Assembly (NCBI GenBank): GCA_023053575.1
Contig: JAKZAP010000007.1
Span: forward strand, 20,423,464 to 20,487,463
Length of the DNA: 64,000 bases
Origin: Branchinecta lynchi
Lineage: Eukaryota > Arthropoda > Branchiopoda > Anostraca > Branchinectidae
Reading direction: 5' to 3'
Under the pieces are notes generated by a model, which saw nothing but the letters and a program-made list of their open reading frames with translations, was not told where the DNA came from and did no database searches. The position numbers and the translations under genes are program-made. This document shows positions 45,201-49,179 of this stretch, one piece after another (position 1 is the stretch's first letter; every line of letters starts with the position of its first letter).

Positions 45201-47338
45201 GAACCAGTAAGGTAGCTCGAGTTTCCTCTCAAATGGTCTTGAACAAACTTTCATCCGGTGTAGACCTTCGAAGAGAAAACGAAGGTAGATAAAAACGCAC
45301 AACTCACCAATACGTGCGATATATTTAAGTTACCGTATGGTACGGTAAGGCGAGAAATTTACGGTTTTTACGTAAGTTTGTTTACGGTAAGTTACGATAA
45401 GGTGAGGTAAGTACGTTAAGGCGACACATTACGGTAAGGTACAATTTACTGAATATAGTAATAACTCCAATGGCATAAAAGCGACGACATGCCAGTGCTA
45501 TATAAAAGTGACGTTTTTTTTTTTATTAATTAACTGATTTGTAACACGAAATAACAAAACCCTGGCCCAATGCATTAAATGACGATTTGTTAATACAGTA
45601 GTTACTAGCACAGTATTTAAAGTAGAGGTATACTTCTTTGAACATTTCACTGAATTTCAAACTATCTTGGTTTTTCTTTTCGATTCTAAAGCCAGCTAAA
45701 CACATATATTAAGAATATAATAAAATAAACCAAGATTAATCTCAGCTAAAAGCCTTCTTTTGACATTTTCTTTTGACATTCATCTTTCTTCTGACGCAAA
45801 GAATGAAATTCTGGCTTCTTGGTGGCTGGAACACATTTTTCTATTTCAGCAAAATATCGTGCCACGGGCTAATCGGACCAATCATGTCAAAGAGATTCGT
45901 AGTTACCACGCTTACTAAGCTCCCAAGCGTGGCAAGAAAAAGTTACCATTTCGAGAAAGCTGGAACCGTAAGCGTAGTAACTTTTCTCGAGGCTGGAACG
46001 AAAATAGTAACTAATAGTAAGTAAGCAAGTAATTTATTTATAACCCGCCGTTTTCAGAAAGCGGAGTAAATGAAGGAAATAAATAAAAAACATAAGCATT
46101 CAGAAAAAGACATTTAATTTCACATACTATTTTAGAAGGGAGGAACACGCTCACACTCACAAAGAAGCCCTTCTATCCTATCAGAAAAAAAAATCCGGTC
46201 AATATTTTACAAGTTTTTCTAAATACATATTACCCCCCCCCCCCTCCCGCCCCTGGGAAGAGAAGCTCAAACAATTCTAGTCGTGATCAAATTAGTGACA
46301 TACTAACAGCAATGGAGAAACAAATAGAAATATTTCACCAAAATATCACGACTAGTAAATTGCTATATTCTTTAATTTACCCATTTGGCGGTCGTTAAGC
46401 GACAATTCTTATGTTATCTGGCGTTTTTCTATGTTTTTCCTTTTTGTTATTTATGGCATTTATGCTGAAATAAAGCTAATTGATTGATTGATTGATAAAT
46501 GTTCTTGTGTGTAAATTGTAATTTATTTTTCTTTTGCGTTCTTCTTTCTTGTTCTTTTTTTTCTTCGTGCTTATTTTGACGGGTTAAAAATAAATCTTCA
46601 CCATCATTTAATACATCGAGTCATGGAAGATGGGTACTTCTTCAAAATACAATCTCTTTTTTTTTTCTTTTTCTTTTTTTACTCTACTATAGTCGTTACC
46701 CTTTATCTTTCACGCTAGCGTACGCCATGCTTCGCCGAGTGACTAACCCGGCCTGGCTTCCCAGTACTCTGCTCATAATCAGAACCCTGGTCAACCCGGC
46801 CGAGGGTTTAGATATGGAGGATAGCCCACCTTCGTCTAGAAACCAGTCTTTCTACCTTCACCTAACCCTTAGAAACTCCAAACATAGCCAAAAATAAAAT
46901 AGGGAAGAAGAATATTAATTTAAAATAACTCTGTTATATTTACAAAAATCAGTCCAAATTGGGACAGTGCATAAAGTCTAGCCGATTTAACGTATTTAAG
47001 GTAAAGTAACAAATGATCACTTACTGCCTTGTACTATTGTGTTTGAGCAGCTTTAGGTAATTCCATTCAGCCAAACTCGTAACCACTGCTTTCCACAAAA
47101 CAACATCATCTTCCTCGTCCATGTATTCATGCTCGTAATCCAAAATCTCATTTAAACTTTCCTCCACGTGCTTTTTTCGTAGTCTCTCCGTCCGTCTGTC
47201 GGAGTTGGGCTTGGATATGAGGAAATCGTCGATGTCATTGGCGACATCACCAAGGGTGGTGAGTTTTGCCAGAGCAGTGGGAAGGTGATCATTTTCGGAG
47301 GCGGAAACGTTTAGTAGTTGAAAAGCTATAAAGAACAT
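9117..47338 (-). CDS. Pancreatic-lipase-family gene, six exons seen, 3' end missing
   Basis: This is predicted to be a secreted triacylglycerol lipase of the pancreatic/lipoprotein lipase family, hydrolysing glyceride esters outside the cell. Exons are 47338-47025, 33049-32764, 30257-30026, 19028-18801, 15081-14839 and 9237-9117, each with GT-AG ends. Phases match at every junction, so about 474 codons read through without a stop. Numbered from Met at 47338, visible landmarks are an R104-Q-K-R107 dibasic site, the N-terminal ICYQDVGCF segment, nucleophile Ser257 in GFSLGAH, Asp280 in LDPAGP, His366 in CNH, and a 23-residue lid between Cys340 and Cys364. The lid matches classical pancreatic lipase in length and is longer than in lipase-family phospholipases A1, so lipase activity is the better guess. 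Only the first 40 residues of the C-terminal PLAT domain are in the window. The introns (14.0, 2.5, 11.0, 3.7 and 5.6 kb) are filled with transposons. Confidence 0.93.
9718..9906 (+). mobile_element. Element C copy (CACTGT MITE)
   Basis: Bounded by TA on both sides (9716-9717, 9907-9908). The right end is GAAACTTTTTACAGTG and the left CACTTTAAAAAAAATCG. Internally it is an imperfect palindrome of ATTAATCTTATC and GATAAGATTAAT units. Same family as 14417, 19188 and 32454. Confidence 0.85.
9990..10078. repeat. Long imperfect hairpin
   Basis: GAAAGAAATAGAAAACCGTG at the left and CACGGTTTTCTGTTTCTTTC at the right are near-perfect inverses around TTTTTCCTAAAAAAAA. Probably a small foldback element. 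No target duplication was identified. Confidence 0.65.
10296..13262 (+). repeat. Family A element with higher-order tandem array
   Basis: Opens with TATGGCACTTG and closes with CAAGTGCCATA, giving inverted ends. Inside are tandem units with CCAAGTTTCATC, CCGGTTCCCTCCTCCAACTC and GATCCGATCACCCGTTC. The GATCACCCGTTC landmark recurs at 11431, 11995 and 12559, exactly 564 bp apart, then at 12994. Within each large unit CCGGTTATGTCAATGACG recurs after about 132 bp. Most units carry C-runs of 5 to 14 bases. It ends with GACAGACCGACAGACCGACT before the terminal hairpin. Open frames across it repeat in step with the DNA and have no protein meaning. Minus copies: 20640-21640 and 35713-37110. Confidence 0.8.
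13230..13259. repeat. Perfect terminal hairpin of family A
   Basis: TATGGCACTTGAG and CTCAAGTGCCATA form a perfect 13-bp stem with a 4-base TAAG loop, followed by a run of A. The inverse copy at 35713-35755 keeps a hairpin at the same place with a larger loop. Confidence 0.85.
13775..14030 (+). repeat. Repeat with GACTGATTTTCAGAAAAA tandem core
   Basis: Starts near GGCGTTACTAGCCCAAA, holds a G-run, then TCACTGATTTTCAGAAAAAT repeated about every 20 bp (13915-13980) and ends with GTCGTGACGCCCCTGG. A second copy is at 63430-63790. Confidence 0.7.
14031..14416. other. No gene; includes a short S-like piece
   Basis: A 67-codon open frame at 14118-14321 begins with a hydrophobic stretch but ends in sequence shared with family S (CCTGAAGCGGGCCCTTGCCA), so it is judged non-coding. 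Nothing else is supported. Confidence 0.5.
14417..14540 (+). mobile_element. Element C, partial
   Basis: The left end CACTGTAAAAAGTTTCTCCG and the GATTAATCCGAATTAGAGA segment match the C family. The right end is missing. It appears to lie within a family J repeat. Confidence 0.7.
14541..14831 (+). repeat. Family J element abutting a lipase splice donor
   Basis: Shares AAACCCGGAAACCCCAAT, CAATGGGTCTGGGAAAAGGC and TAAATAGTGCAAGG with the J copies at 50410 and 51330. It ends at CTTTAAG, immediately next to the lipase donor (GT at 14838-14837 on the minus strand), so this element now forms intron sequence from about base +7. Confidence 0.75.
14839..15081 (-). CDS. Lipase gene exon with the catalytic histidine
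   Basis: The acceptor follows an uninterrupted run of about 19 T on the coding strand (15084-15102), then AG; the exon starts at 15081. The donor is TGCG|GTAAGT, last exon base 14839. Residues 354-434 run from the second half of the lid through SLCNHRRAYKFFTDSV (catalytic His366, lid-closing Cys364) to the cysteine pairs in GECFPCTDDKCGNMGYYA, which match the disulfide pattern before the C-terminal domain. A repeat of family J ends a few bases beyond the donor. Confidence 0.96.
15103..15888. other. Intron sequence with a repeat Q fragment
   Basis: From about 15225 to 15440 it shares CTCATTCAGTCGTTCACCA and CCCGCAAGTTTGTCTGGC with repeat Q near 44160 and 44690. The rest shows nothing identifiable. 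Confidence 0.5.
15890..16155 (+). repeat. Family S copy
   Basis: Carries two CCTTGCCAAGAAGGG-type segments, ending with CCGTTTTGCACTGCAAATA and CAGTCAGCTTGGGCTGAAGG, the S right end. Terminal duplication not found. Confidence 0.7.
16156..16740. other. No recognisable feature
   Basis: Intron of the lipase gene. No repeat match or open frame worth naming. Confidence 0.4.
16769..17345. mobile_element. Family S foldback, long form
   Basis: The left arm (16769-16930) and right arm (17200-17345) are inverted copies containing AGCTGGAAAATGAACTTG, CCAAGAAGG-type and AGATATTTAA...GAAGAATC segments. The unique centre of about 270 bp (GATTGGGTCGTTGAGAGGG) is shared with the copy at 20239-20602. This gives the fullest view of the family. 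Confidence 0.75.
17346..17815. other. No recognisable feature
   Basis: Unclassified intron DNA between an S foldback and a family N repeat. Confidence 0.4.
17816..17995 (-). repeat. Family N repeat copy
   Basis: Shares CACGTCAGTGATC, the GAAGAACGAGAAAA segment and TAGTCATCAAGAGTATT with 19790-19965, and in reverse with 54240-54430 and 55650-55810. Unclassified, about 180 bp. Confidence 0.6.
18150..18235 (+). repeat. Family S fragment
   Basis: GAGCCTAAAGAGGACCCTTG followed by CTGTAGCTCTAATAAAA and CTGACGTACCCGTTT, matching the S right arm. Confidence 0.65.
18536..18759 (-). mobile_element. 5'-truncated LINE, (TCAA)n end
   Basis: Reverse copy of the last 225 bp of the LINE at 402-990, including GTTTAATCCGAATAACTAAA and the coding end. 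A 6-bp duplication GATAGA flanks it (18530-18535 and 18760-18765, overlapping the tail ambiguity). It sits about 40 bp beyond a lipase splice donor. Confidence 0.85.
18801..19028 (-). CDS. Lipase gene exon with the catalytic aspartate
   Basis: The acceptor is TTTATTTCAG, with the exon starting at 19028. The donor is T|GTAAGT at 18800. Phase 1 in, phase 1 out, residues 278-353. It contains GLDPAGPMF with catalytic Asp280, then FVDVIHSNGE and GHIDFYPNGG, the conserved beta-9 neighbourhood, and ends inside the lid after Cys340 (CTNLFLGAVTDIIF). A truncated LINE copy ends only about 40 bp beyond the donor. Confidence 0.96.
19165..19560 (-). repeat. Family J copy split by element C
   Basis: AAGAACACCTCGCACTA (to 19187) resumes as CATAGTGTTTCTGCTAAG (19340). 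The related sequence at 32045 reads ACACCTCGCACTAGATAGCG without interruption, an empty site for the C insertion. Continues with CTAAGCTTACAGAAAATCAC. Confidence 0.75.
19188..19337 (+). mobile_element. Element C copy (CACTGT MITE), 150 bp
   Basis: CACTATAAAACGTTTCTC at the left and TATTTTTACAGTG at the right, flanked by TA (19186-19187, 19338-19339). The unoccupied J copy near 32060 confirms that only TA was duplicated, as for Tc1/mariner-like and some other DNA transposons. Confidence 0.9.
19770..19985 (-). repeat. Family N repeat copy
   Basis: Matches 17816-17995 in CCAATGACCCGTGGAAGAAC, AACCAATCAAAAAC and GTTAGTCATCAAGAGTATT. Open frames of 60-75 codons here are incidental. Confidence 0.6.
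20239..20602 (+). mobile_element. Family S foldback with 14-bp target duplication
   Basis: Starts ATTTGACGGTGCAAAAAGG and ends CAGCTTGGGCTAAAGAATATC. TCCTTTATGATTTT flanks both sides (20225-20238 and 20603-20616). The inner arms are inverse copies (TTTATTAGAGCTATATT against TAGCTCTAATAAAG). No coding capacity. Confidence 0.85.
20640..21640 (-). repeat. Family A element, minus copy, with D tail
   Basis: Contains AACTTGGTGGGAAGAACAAG twice, GATCGG and GAACGGGTGATCGGGTC units, i.e. the inverse of the 10.3-13.3 kb array. From about 21400 it continues as subrepeat D (GGGTTTTGCTTACAAATGAA), as does the copy at 35713-37110. Confidence 0.75.
21641..21975. other. No recognisable feature
   Basis: Spacer. 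The short open frames on both strands show no family motif. Confidence 0.4.
21976..23744. mobile_element. Inverted dimer of family B
   Basis: A minus-strand B copy (from AACAAGACCAAAGGTGTCG) is joined head to head near 22905 with a plus-strand B copy ending CCTTTTGTCTTGTT. Each arm holds about five units of roughly 137 bp (GACATGCTGAGC landmark at about 22926, 23064, 23200, 23335 and 23471). The outer ends show TGGGATCCCA 30 bp from each edge. The whole 1.77 kb can fold on itself. Confidence 0.85.
23745..24160. other. No recognisable feature
   Basis: Non-coding stretch with one local inverse pair (CCCGAGGAGTCCTCGGGG near 23948, a strong hairpin). Confidence 0.45.
24163..24300 (+). repeat. 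Paired poly-G tracts
   Basis: Runs of about 21 G (24164-24184) and about 16 G (24285-24300), with the intervening sequence also G-rich. The glycine-rich frame across them is an artefact of the homopolymers. Confidence 0.8.
24301..24834. other. No gene; shares sequence with 27480-27600
   Basis: GAATTCGAATTTCAACAAA followed by GCGTGCATTTCAGCAGCTAA and GAAGCGAAGCTCA recurs near 27500 (CGAATTTCAACAAAAGCGTG), so an unnamed repeat is present in both places, each time upstream of a family F copy. Confidence 0.55.
24835..25135 (+). repeat. Family F repeat copy
   Basis: Contains ATATTTCAAGCGCAGAGGTA, GGCGGTACCACAAATCCGAA and AAGTAACGCATTTTCAGCGG, ending CGGTTAAGCTTTAAC. Intact and uninterrupted in its 3' half. 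Confidence 0.75.
25470..26020 (+). repeat. Degenerate TTCGGTA-rich repeat
   Basis: TTCGGTA, ATTCGGTAG and AGGATTCGG recur every 15-40 bp with many changes. A related short piece lies at 27250-27290. It looks like an old minisatellite. Confidence 0.7.
26021..27239. other. No gene; unclassified DNA
   Basis: No exon of the lipase or other protein family could be recognised. TTTTTTGGATCCCAAAAAG at 26691 resembles the left end of family B but the rest is absent. Confidence 0.45.
27655..28095 (+). repeat. Family F repeat copy, rearranged
   Basis: ATATTTCAAGCACAAAGAGG starts it. An unrelated 250-bp piece intervenes, then AACGAAGTAACGCATTTTCA and TAACTAGAATGCAGTG to GTTACACTTTAAAG. Confidence 0.65.
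28178..28259 (+). tRNA. tRNA-like sequence, Leu-type shape, probably pseudogene or SINE head
   Basis: An 82-nt sequence folds as a tRNA. The 7-bp acceptor stem pairs TATGTGA with TCGCGTA (two G-U pairs), the 4-bp D stem pairs AGTG with CGCT around GTTAGAG, and the T arm GCGAG-TTCAAAT-CCCGC has one mismatch. A-box-like TTAGTGGTTAGAGCGC and B-box-like GAGTTCAAATCC are present, and seven T follow at once, as for polymerase III termination. The anticodon stem has two mismatches and lacks the usual U33. If numbering is forced the anticodon is GAG (Leu), and the length suits a tRNA with a long variable arm. Confidence 0.55.
28267..28974. other. No recognisable feature
   Basis: Unclassified intron sequence downstream of the tRNA-like element. 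No A-rich tail or second SINE module could be delimited. Confidence 0.4.
28975..29480 (+). repeat. Family F repeat copy, split by a CACTGT element
   Basis: F sequence ends GGTGAATAAGTGATTGCTA (29080) and resumes AACTAGATTGTCCTATCT (29451). Other F copies read AGTGATGGGTAACTAGATTG without interruption. Confidence 0.85.
29081..29449. mobile_element. Foldback CACTGT element, 369 bp
   Basis: Ends CACTGTCAGAAGTTTCATAA and TGAAACTTCTGACAGTG, flanked by TA (29079-29080, 29450-29451). The two arms of about 140 bp are inverse copies (GATCTCCAACAACACCTTCA against its complement). The ends match those of the 3.4-kb element at 59583-63006, which may belong to the same group. Confidence 0.9.
29514..29682 (+). 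mobile_element. 5'-truncated retrotransposon 3' end, 12-bp duplication
   Basis: GTTATGATAGTT flanks it at 29502-29513 and 29683-29694. The insert reads as one open frame ending DYWRLFLDALSASEGAGG then stop, followed by AAGGAAGGTAAGG. The R-D-x-W-R pattern just before a stop, with a GGTAAG-type tail, fits the end of an RTE/CR1-like LINE. This assignment is inferred from a short segment. Confidence 0.75.
29700..29952 (+). mobile_element. Family S foldback, short left arm
   Basis: CTGGAAAATGAACTTGTGG near the left end is the inverse of CCACAAGTTCATTTTCCAG near 29813. The right end is CAGCTTGGGCTGAAGGAATA. Directly follows the retrotransposon fragment. Confidence 0.7.
29960..29993 (+). other. 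tRNA 3'-half-like sequence
   Basis: GGGTTCGAGTCCCGGCTGAG has a B-box and T-loop (TTCGAGT) and is followed by GAGCA. No 5' half with a matching acceptor stem was found. Perhaps a tRNA-derived SINE remnant next to S. Confidence 0.4.
30026..30257 (-). CDS. Lipase gene exon with the nucleophile serine
   Basis: The acceptor TTTTTCAG ends at 30258, and the exon starts DHSNVICVDWEKG in phase 0, continuing the previous exon. It codes residues 201-277 plus one base. HLIGFSLGAHVAGYAG contains the GxSxG elbow with Ser257. The end is set at ACG G|GTAAGA (last base 30026), because the next exon then restores RITGLDPAG, which is invariant in the family. A nearer GTAAGC at 30041 would delete conserved SRIT and was not used. 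VSRI is preceded by Asn, giving a possible glycosylation site (NVS). Confidence 0.96.
30317..30640. other. Lipase intron, simple sequence only
   Basis: Contains an A-rich run (30427-30450) and no recognised repeat family. Confidence 0.45.
30642..31499 (+). repeat. Family B element, near complete
   Basis: From GTTTTTGGGATCCCAAAAAG to GAAACCTTTGGCCTTGTT, about 860 bp. Internal units at about 30890, 31030 and 31160 carry AGAAGACATG and GCCGGACAAGTAGTTCGCCC. Reference copy for the family's two ends. Confidence 0.85.
31500..32044. other. No recognisable feature
   Basis: Unclassified intron DNA without supported open frames. Confidence 0.4.
32045..32175 (-). repeat. Family J fragment, unoccupied site
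   Basis: GAGGACACCTCGCACTAGAT then GTTTCTGCTCAAATGTTCTG and CTATGCTTACAGTAAATTAC. Equivalent to 19165-19440 without the C element, so it serves as its empty-site control. Confidence 0.75.
32454..32623 (+). mobile_element. Element C copy (CACTGT MITE), 170 bp
   Basis: CACTGTAAAAAGTTTCTCCG to TTTATTTTACAGTG, flanked by TA (32452-32453, 32624-32625). It shares GTTAACTGCAGTATTTGCTA with the other C copies and lies about 140 bp beyond a lipase donor. Confidence 0.9.
32764..33049 (-). CDS. Lipase gene exon, start of catalytic domain
   Basis: The acceptor is TTTTCCAG at 33050 and the donor GTG|GTAAGT at 32763. The exon enters at phase 2 and leaves at phase 0, coding residues 105-200. It carries the family N-terminal hallmark CYQDVGCF (two cysteines spaced as in the first disulfide of pancreatic lipase), then beta strands ending in KVIIHGFGSS, the oxyanion-region HGF motif. 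NVT and NAT are possible N-glycosylation sites. The donor is followed at once by a C-run of about 15 bases on the coding strand, an unusual and slippage-prone neighbour for a 5' splice site. Confidence 0.95.
33283..33410 (+). repeat. Family S fragment
   Basis: AAGAGGACCCTTGCCAAGAA through CGTAGCTGACATAGCC and AAGTCAGCTTGGGCTCAAAG, the S right arm. Confidence 0.7.
33411..35712. other. Lipase intron with no recognised repeat
   Basis: Apart from a run of about 20 G at 33781-33800 and GGGGGGG near 35128 on the minus strand, no family landmark, open frame or exon could be supported in this 2.3 kb. Confidence 0.45.
35713..37110 (-). repeat. Family A element, minus copy, with D tail
   Basis: Begins TTTATGGCACTTGCAGCC...CAAGTGTCATAT, the inverse of the A terminal hairpin, then CCGTCCGTCGGTCGG and GATGAAACTTGG units with G-runs at 35870 and 36432. 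From about 36610 to 37110 subrepeat D (CAAGGGTTTTGCTTACA) recurs several times at roughly 120 bp. Confidence 0.8.
37111..37815. other. No gene
   Basis: GCGAACCTTAACCGGTTTG at 37766-37784 recurs inverted near 52568 (CAAACCGGTTAAGGTTCGC) within a longer shared stretch of about 50 bp, otherwise unexplained. Confidence 0.4.
37816..37875 (-). repeat. Family B terminal fragment
   Basis: CAAGACCAAAGGTTTCGGTG followed by GGGATCCCAAA, the B right end in reverse; the body is missing. Confidence 0.65.
37955..38150 (-). repeat. Family F repeat copy, uninterrupted
   Basis: GGACAATCTAGTTACCCATC, GCGTTACTTCGTTGTTCCGC and TTTGTGGTACCTCTATGCGC in order with no insertions. It is the best local empty site for the insertions at 8351 and 29081. 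Confidence 0.8.
38421..38561. mobile_element. Family S, internally deleted, 9-bp duplication
   Basis: TTGCTACTC flanks it (38412-38420, 38562-38570). The left end ATTTGATGGCACTAAACG and right end ATGGGCTGAAGGAATACT match S. Most of the centre is gone and the left arm runs directly into the right terminal segment. Confidence 0.75.
38925..39180 (+). repeat. Degenerate TACTACTA-type satellite
   Basis: GCTACTA, CATACTACTA and TACTGCATAC recur with no fixed phase across about 250 bp. Confidence 0.65.
39181..40114. other. No recognisable feature
   Basis: AT-rich intron sequence. No repeat family or open frame is supported. Confidence 0.4.
40115..40533. repeat. Array of ATACCATGGTAT palindromic units
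   Basis: GATACCATGGTATCTGATAC at the left, then GTTTTTGCAGTTATCGTGGT-type units and inverse GATACCACGATAACTGCAAA at the right. The array as a whole is also roughly palindromic. Related to 5735-5830. Confidence 0.7.
40534..41572 (-). repeat. Family B element, complete, minus strand
   Basis: AACAAGACCAAAGGTGTCGA at the left and the inverse of the GGGATCCC left end at the right. Internal 137-bp-type units with GCCGGATTCCGG, and GACAGACGGACAGACGGACA near 41500. About 1.04 kb. Confidence 0.85.
41573..42984. other. No recognisable feature
   Basis: Unclassified intron DNA. Short open frames at 42057-42245 and 42346-42600 have no recognisable motif. Confidence 0.4.
42985..43900 (-). repeat. Family B element, minus, split by a hAT-type element
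   Basis: GCCGGATTCCGGAAGAACTA and CATGTCTTCTTACCCC lie in the left part. After the insertion at 43336-43763, CTCAATGGATCCTCATACCG and GAAGTATCGTGACGGAC continue the usual B order. Confidence 0.75.
43336..43763. mobile_element. hAT-like non-autonomous element, 428 bp
   Basis: Ends CAGAGATGGACGAATCC and GGATTCGCCCATCTCTG are inverted repeats of the CAGAGATGGG kind common in hAT transposons. The 8-bp flanks TAAGGATC (43328-43335) and CAAGGAGC (43764-43771) agree at six positions, fitting a decayed 8-bp hAT duplication. The interior is rich in GAATCCGGATTCGAATCC. No transposase frame. Confidence 0.75.
44140..44300 (+). repeat. Repeat Q copy, unoccupied
   Basis: CTCATTCAGTCGTTCACCAA, then GAGCGCAGAAAGGAGCTAAG and TTCGGTTCAGCCATGGTATC. 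It is the empty site for the insertion at 49239-49422. Confidence 0.75.
44470..44600 (+). mobile_element. LINE-like 3' tail ending (TATC)n
   Basis: TTTTTAAAATAAACTTTC followed by five TATC units. An AATAAA-type segment just before a tetranucleotide tail resembles the other LINE tails here. No coding part was recognised. Confidence 0.4.
45320..45450 (+). repeat. Degenerate TTACGGTAAGG repeat
   Basis: GTACGGTAAGGCGAG, TTTACGGTAAGTTACG and TTACGGTAAGGTAC recur in about 130 bp. Possibly an expanded GGTAAG-type retrotransposon tail. Confidence 0.6.
45451..46379. other. No recognisable feature
   Basis: AT-rich. The open frame at 45773-46024 shows no family motif. Confidence 0.4.
46380..46497 (+). 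mobile_element. LINE 3' tail, (ATTG)n
   Basis: GCTGAAATAAAGCTAATTGA then ATTGATTGATTGATAAAT. Same tail type as 960-990 and 48840-48862 but a different 3' UTR, so a related lineage. Left edge is uncertain. Confidence 0.6.
47025..47338 (-). CDS. Lipase gene, N-terminal (signal/propeptide) exon
   Basis: Encodes about 105 residues: a short hydrophobic start (FFIAFQLLNVSA), a helical charged stretch, a strongly acidic patch (DYEHEYMDEEDD, residues 67-78), and NSTRQ at the end. The donor is CA|GTAAGTG with GT at 47024-47023, leaving phase 2. Joined to the 33-kb exon it completes Gln105 and reads R-Q-K-R, a furin-type cleavage sequence. The ATG at 47338 could be the true start with a very short signal peptide. 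Alternatively TTTATAG is an acceptor, the exon begins at 47325, and an unseen upstream exon supplies the rest of the signal peptide. The second is plausible because the hydrophobic core is short. Assignment to the lipase rests on phase, donor quality and the dibasic site, not on homology, since the extension is not part of the conserved domain. Confidence 0.75.
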
Positions 47339-47340
47339 AG

Positions 47341-47854
47341 AATTTAATTACTATTTGTCACCATTTTCAAAAAAAGATTGAATACCAAAAGACACACGAA
47401 AGTTCCAGGAGTTTACAATAACACCGTTTGCTTTGCAGGCTACAGTACCGGTATGTTTCTTTGTCCGTTACTAAACCTTTAACAGGGCCGTTTTCATCCT
47501 CTTACTGTGAAAATGGCAACTACAGCTCAGCCAATGGCTAGCTAATTAAGGGCTCTTAAGAACACGTGAAGCCGTGTTTTGGGTCTTCATTTTACCATTT
47601 CGCCCGAAACCGAACAGTTCAAATTCAACGAAATTCAAAGAAGCAGAGACAAGTTACACGCACGTGAGATAAGGTCTGCCGCCAACCATGTGCTTGAATG
47701 TCGTCATTTAACTAGTTATAATTTCTCTACAAAACACAATGCCTTCAAGGTATAGGCTACAATATATTTCGCTTATGTAAAATAATACTAACTATGAATG
47801 CTCAGTCACAGACATGAATGTTCTCATTGGCAATGCTTTGTTTTCTATTGTTTG
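47341..47854. other. Upstream of the 47-kb exon; no first exon recognised
   Basis: If the ATG at 47338 is the start, the promoter would be here, but no convincing TATA or initiator arrangement stands out. No signal-peptide exon with a phase-1 donor was found. Confidence 0.35.
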
Positions 47855-47945
47855 AGGGTGCAAAACGGATTAGTCAGCAACATTTTACTAAAGCTATTTT
47901 TCGGCTCTTCTTCGCAAAGGTCCTCTTCAGGCTCAAGTCAGTTTT
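47855..47945 (-). repeat. Family S fragment
   Basis: GTGCAAAACGGATTAGTCAG and TTCGCAAAGGTCCTCTTCAG match the S left arm. Confidence 0.65.
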
Positions 47946-48149
47946 CTATTCTGTTGATTGCAAACAAGAAAGTCTGGTCTACACCTCGATTGTACATGTT
48001 AAAATCAATAATCGCATAAAGTTCATAAAGAATCTATAAAGGGTGCGTCGCAACCACTTCCAAAAGTCACATCATGAGGATTAACTTCGCTAAACAAGTA
48101 TTACAAACAGTCGAGTCGGAATCGTCGACGAAACTGAAAATTCCGTACA

Positions 48150-48720
48150 AATTCTTGGCATCTGTCTGGATGATAACCTCCAATGGAAAACTGAAGTGGG
48201 AAAAATAGTGAAAAATAGCTGTGCTACGCTTCGTTCATTTTCATACCTGAATCGGTTTGGGGTTCCACGCCATGAACTATTGACACTTTACTAAAATTAT
48301 GTCAGGCCCATTTCAGAGTACGGCTGCCAAATTTGGCATCCTGGGTTTAAGTAAAGCTCAGGATGCCGAAATCGAACGACTGCAGAAGCGAGCCTGCAGA
48401 ATAATACTTGGTCACAATTACACATCTTTTGATTAACTTGATTGATTGAATTACACATCTTACAACGAAAGCCTTCAAATCCTCAATATCGAAAAACTGT
48501 CTGAAAGACGACATGATCTTCTCATGCGTTTTGTCCACCAAATTTTGAATTCTCAACACACAGGACCATCCTTCCGGACTTCGTTACACCCTCTCATGGA
48601 CCTAACACACGAAGCAAGGACGACCCGAAACCCAAACTTGTTTCCCCACCTACGAAATCTTCAGAAAGATACCTACATTCATTCGTTCGGTATTTCACTA
48701 AATATTTTAACTGTTCATGA
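48150..48720 (+). pseudogene. LINE reverse transcriptase thumb region, broken
   Basis: Reads ILGICLDDNLQWKTEVGKIV, LNRFGVPRHELLTLY, stop, NYVRPISEYGCQIWHPG, then a frame change, IERLQKRACRIILGHNYTS, an insertion, and SLQILNIEKLSERRHDLL. These are the ordered C-terminal motifs of LINE polymerases. One in-frame stop near 48292, a frameshift near 48350 and the micro-insertion at 48429 disable it. Confidence 0.85.
48429..48448 (+). mobile_element. 20-bp LINE-tail micro-insertion with 13-bp duplication
   Basis: TTGATTAACTTGATTGATTG lies between two perfect copies of AATTACACATCTT (48416-48428 and 48449-48461). The insert matches the extreme 3' end of the LINE at 402-990 (GGATTAAACTTGATTGATTG) except for one missing A. 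Removing the insert and one duplication rejoins the reverse-transcriptase frame of the host LINE. Confidence 0.85.
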
Positions 48721-48892
48721 TTTATGTTCGTTTCTTATTTATTGTTTGTTAGTTTGTGTTTTATTTGTATTGTTATTGAGTGTTTATTTTTCCAATTCCC
48801 GCCCGTGTTAGCCTAGTACTATTAGGGTTGAAATAAAATTGATTGATTGATTGACTTCAGACGACAAGCTAAAAGGTTAACACCAAATGTAA

Positions 48893-48911
48893 TTATATAT
48901 ATATATATATC
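48893..48911. repeat. (AT)n microsatellite
   Basis: About nine AT units just after the LINE tail. Confidence 0.85.
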
Positions 48912-49179
48912 GAATAGTAAACTGAAATTGTATTTAACAAAAAAAAGTGACCCAGAGCTCTTATCGTCGTCCCATTGTACATACCCTGTGATTCAGGCTG
49001 GAACGACAAGGGTAGCTAAGGGTACCGGTAACCTACTATGAGTTTATACTTCTTTTATAAGACCCACCAAAGAAGACCCAGCGACTGTTTGGCAGCTTCA
49101 TTATCGCCGGACCAGAGTTCAAACTGGAAAGCATACAGAAACGGGTTCTTATTATCCACAGTGGACCGATACTTCCACA

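Larger units (their letters stand above)
48117..48862 (+). mobile_element. LINE copy with dead reverse transcriptase, (ATTG)n tail
   Basis: Contains the last third of a reverse-transcriptase frame, a 3' UTR and GAAATAAAATTGATTGATTG at the end. It is distinct from, but related to, the LINE at 402. It carries a 33-bp gain at 48429-48461 caused by a secondary micro-insertion. Confidence 0.85.
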
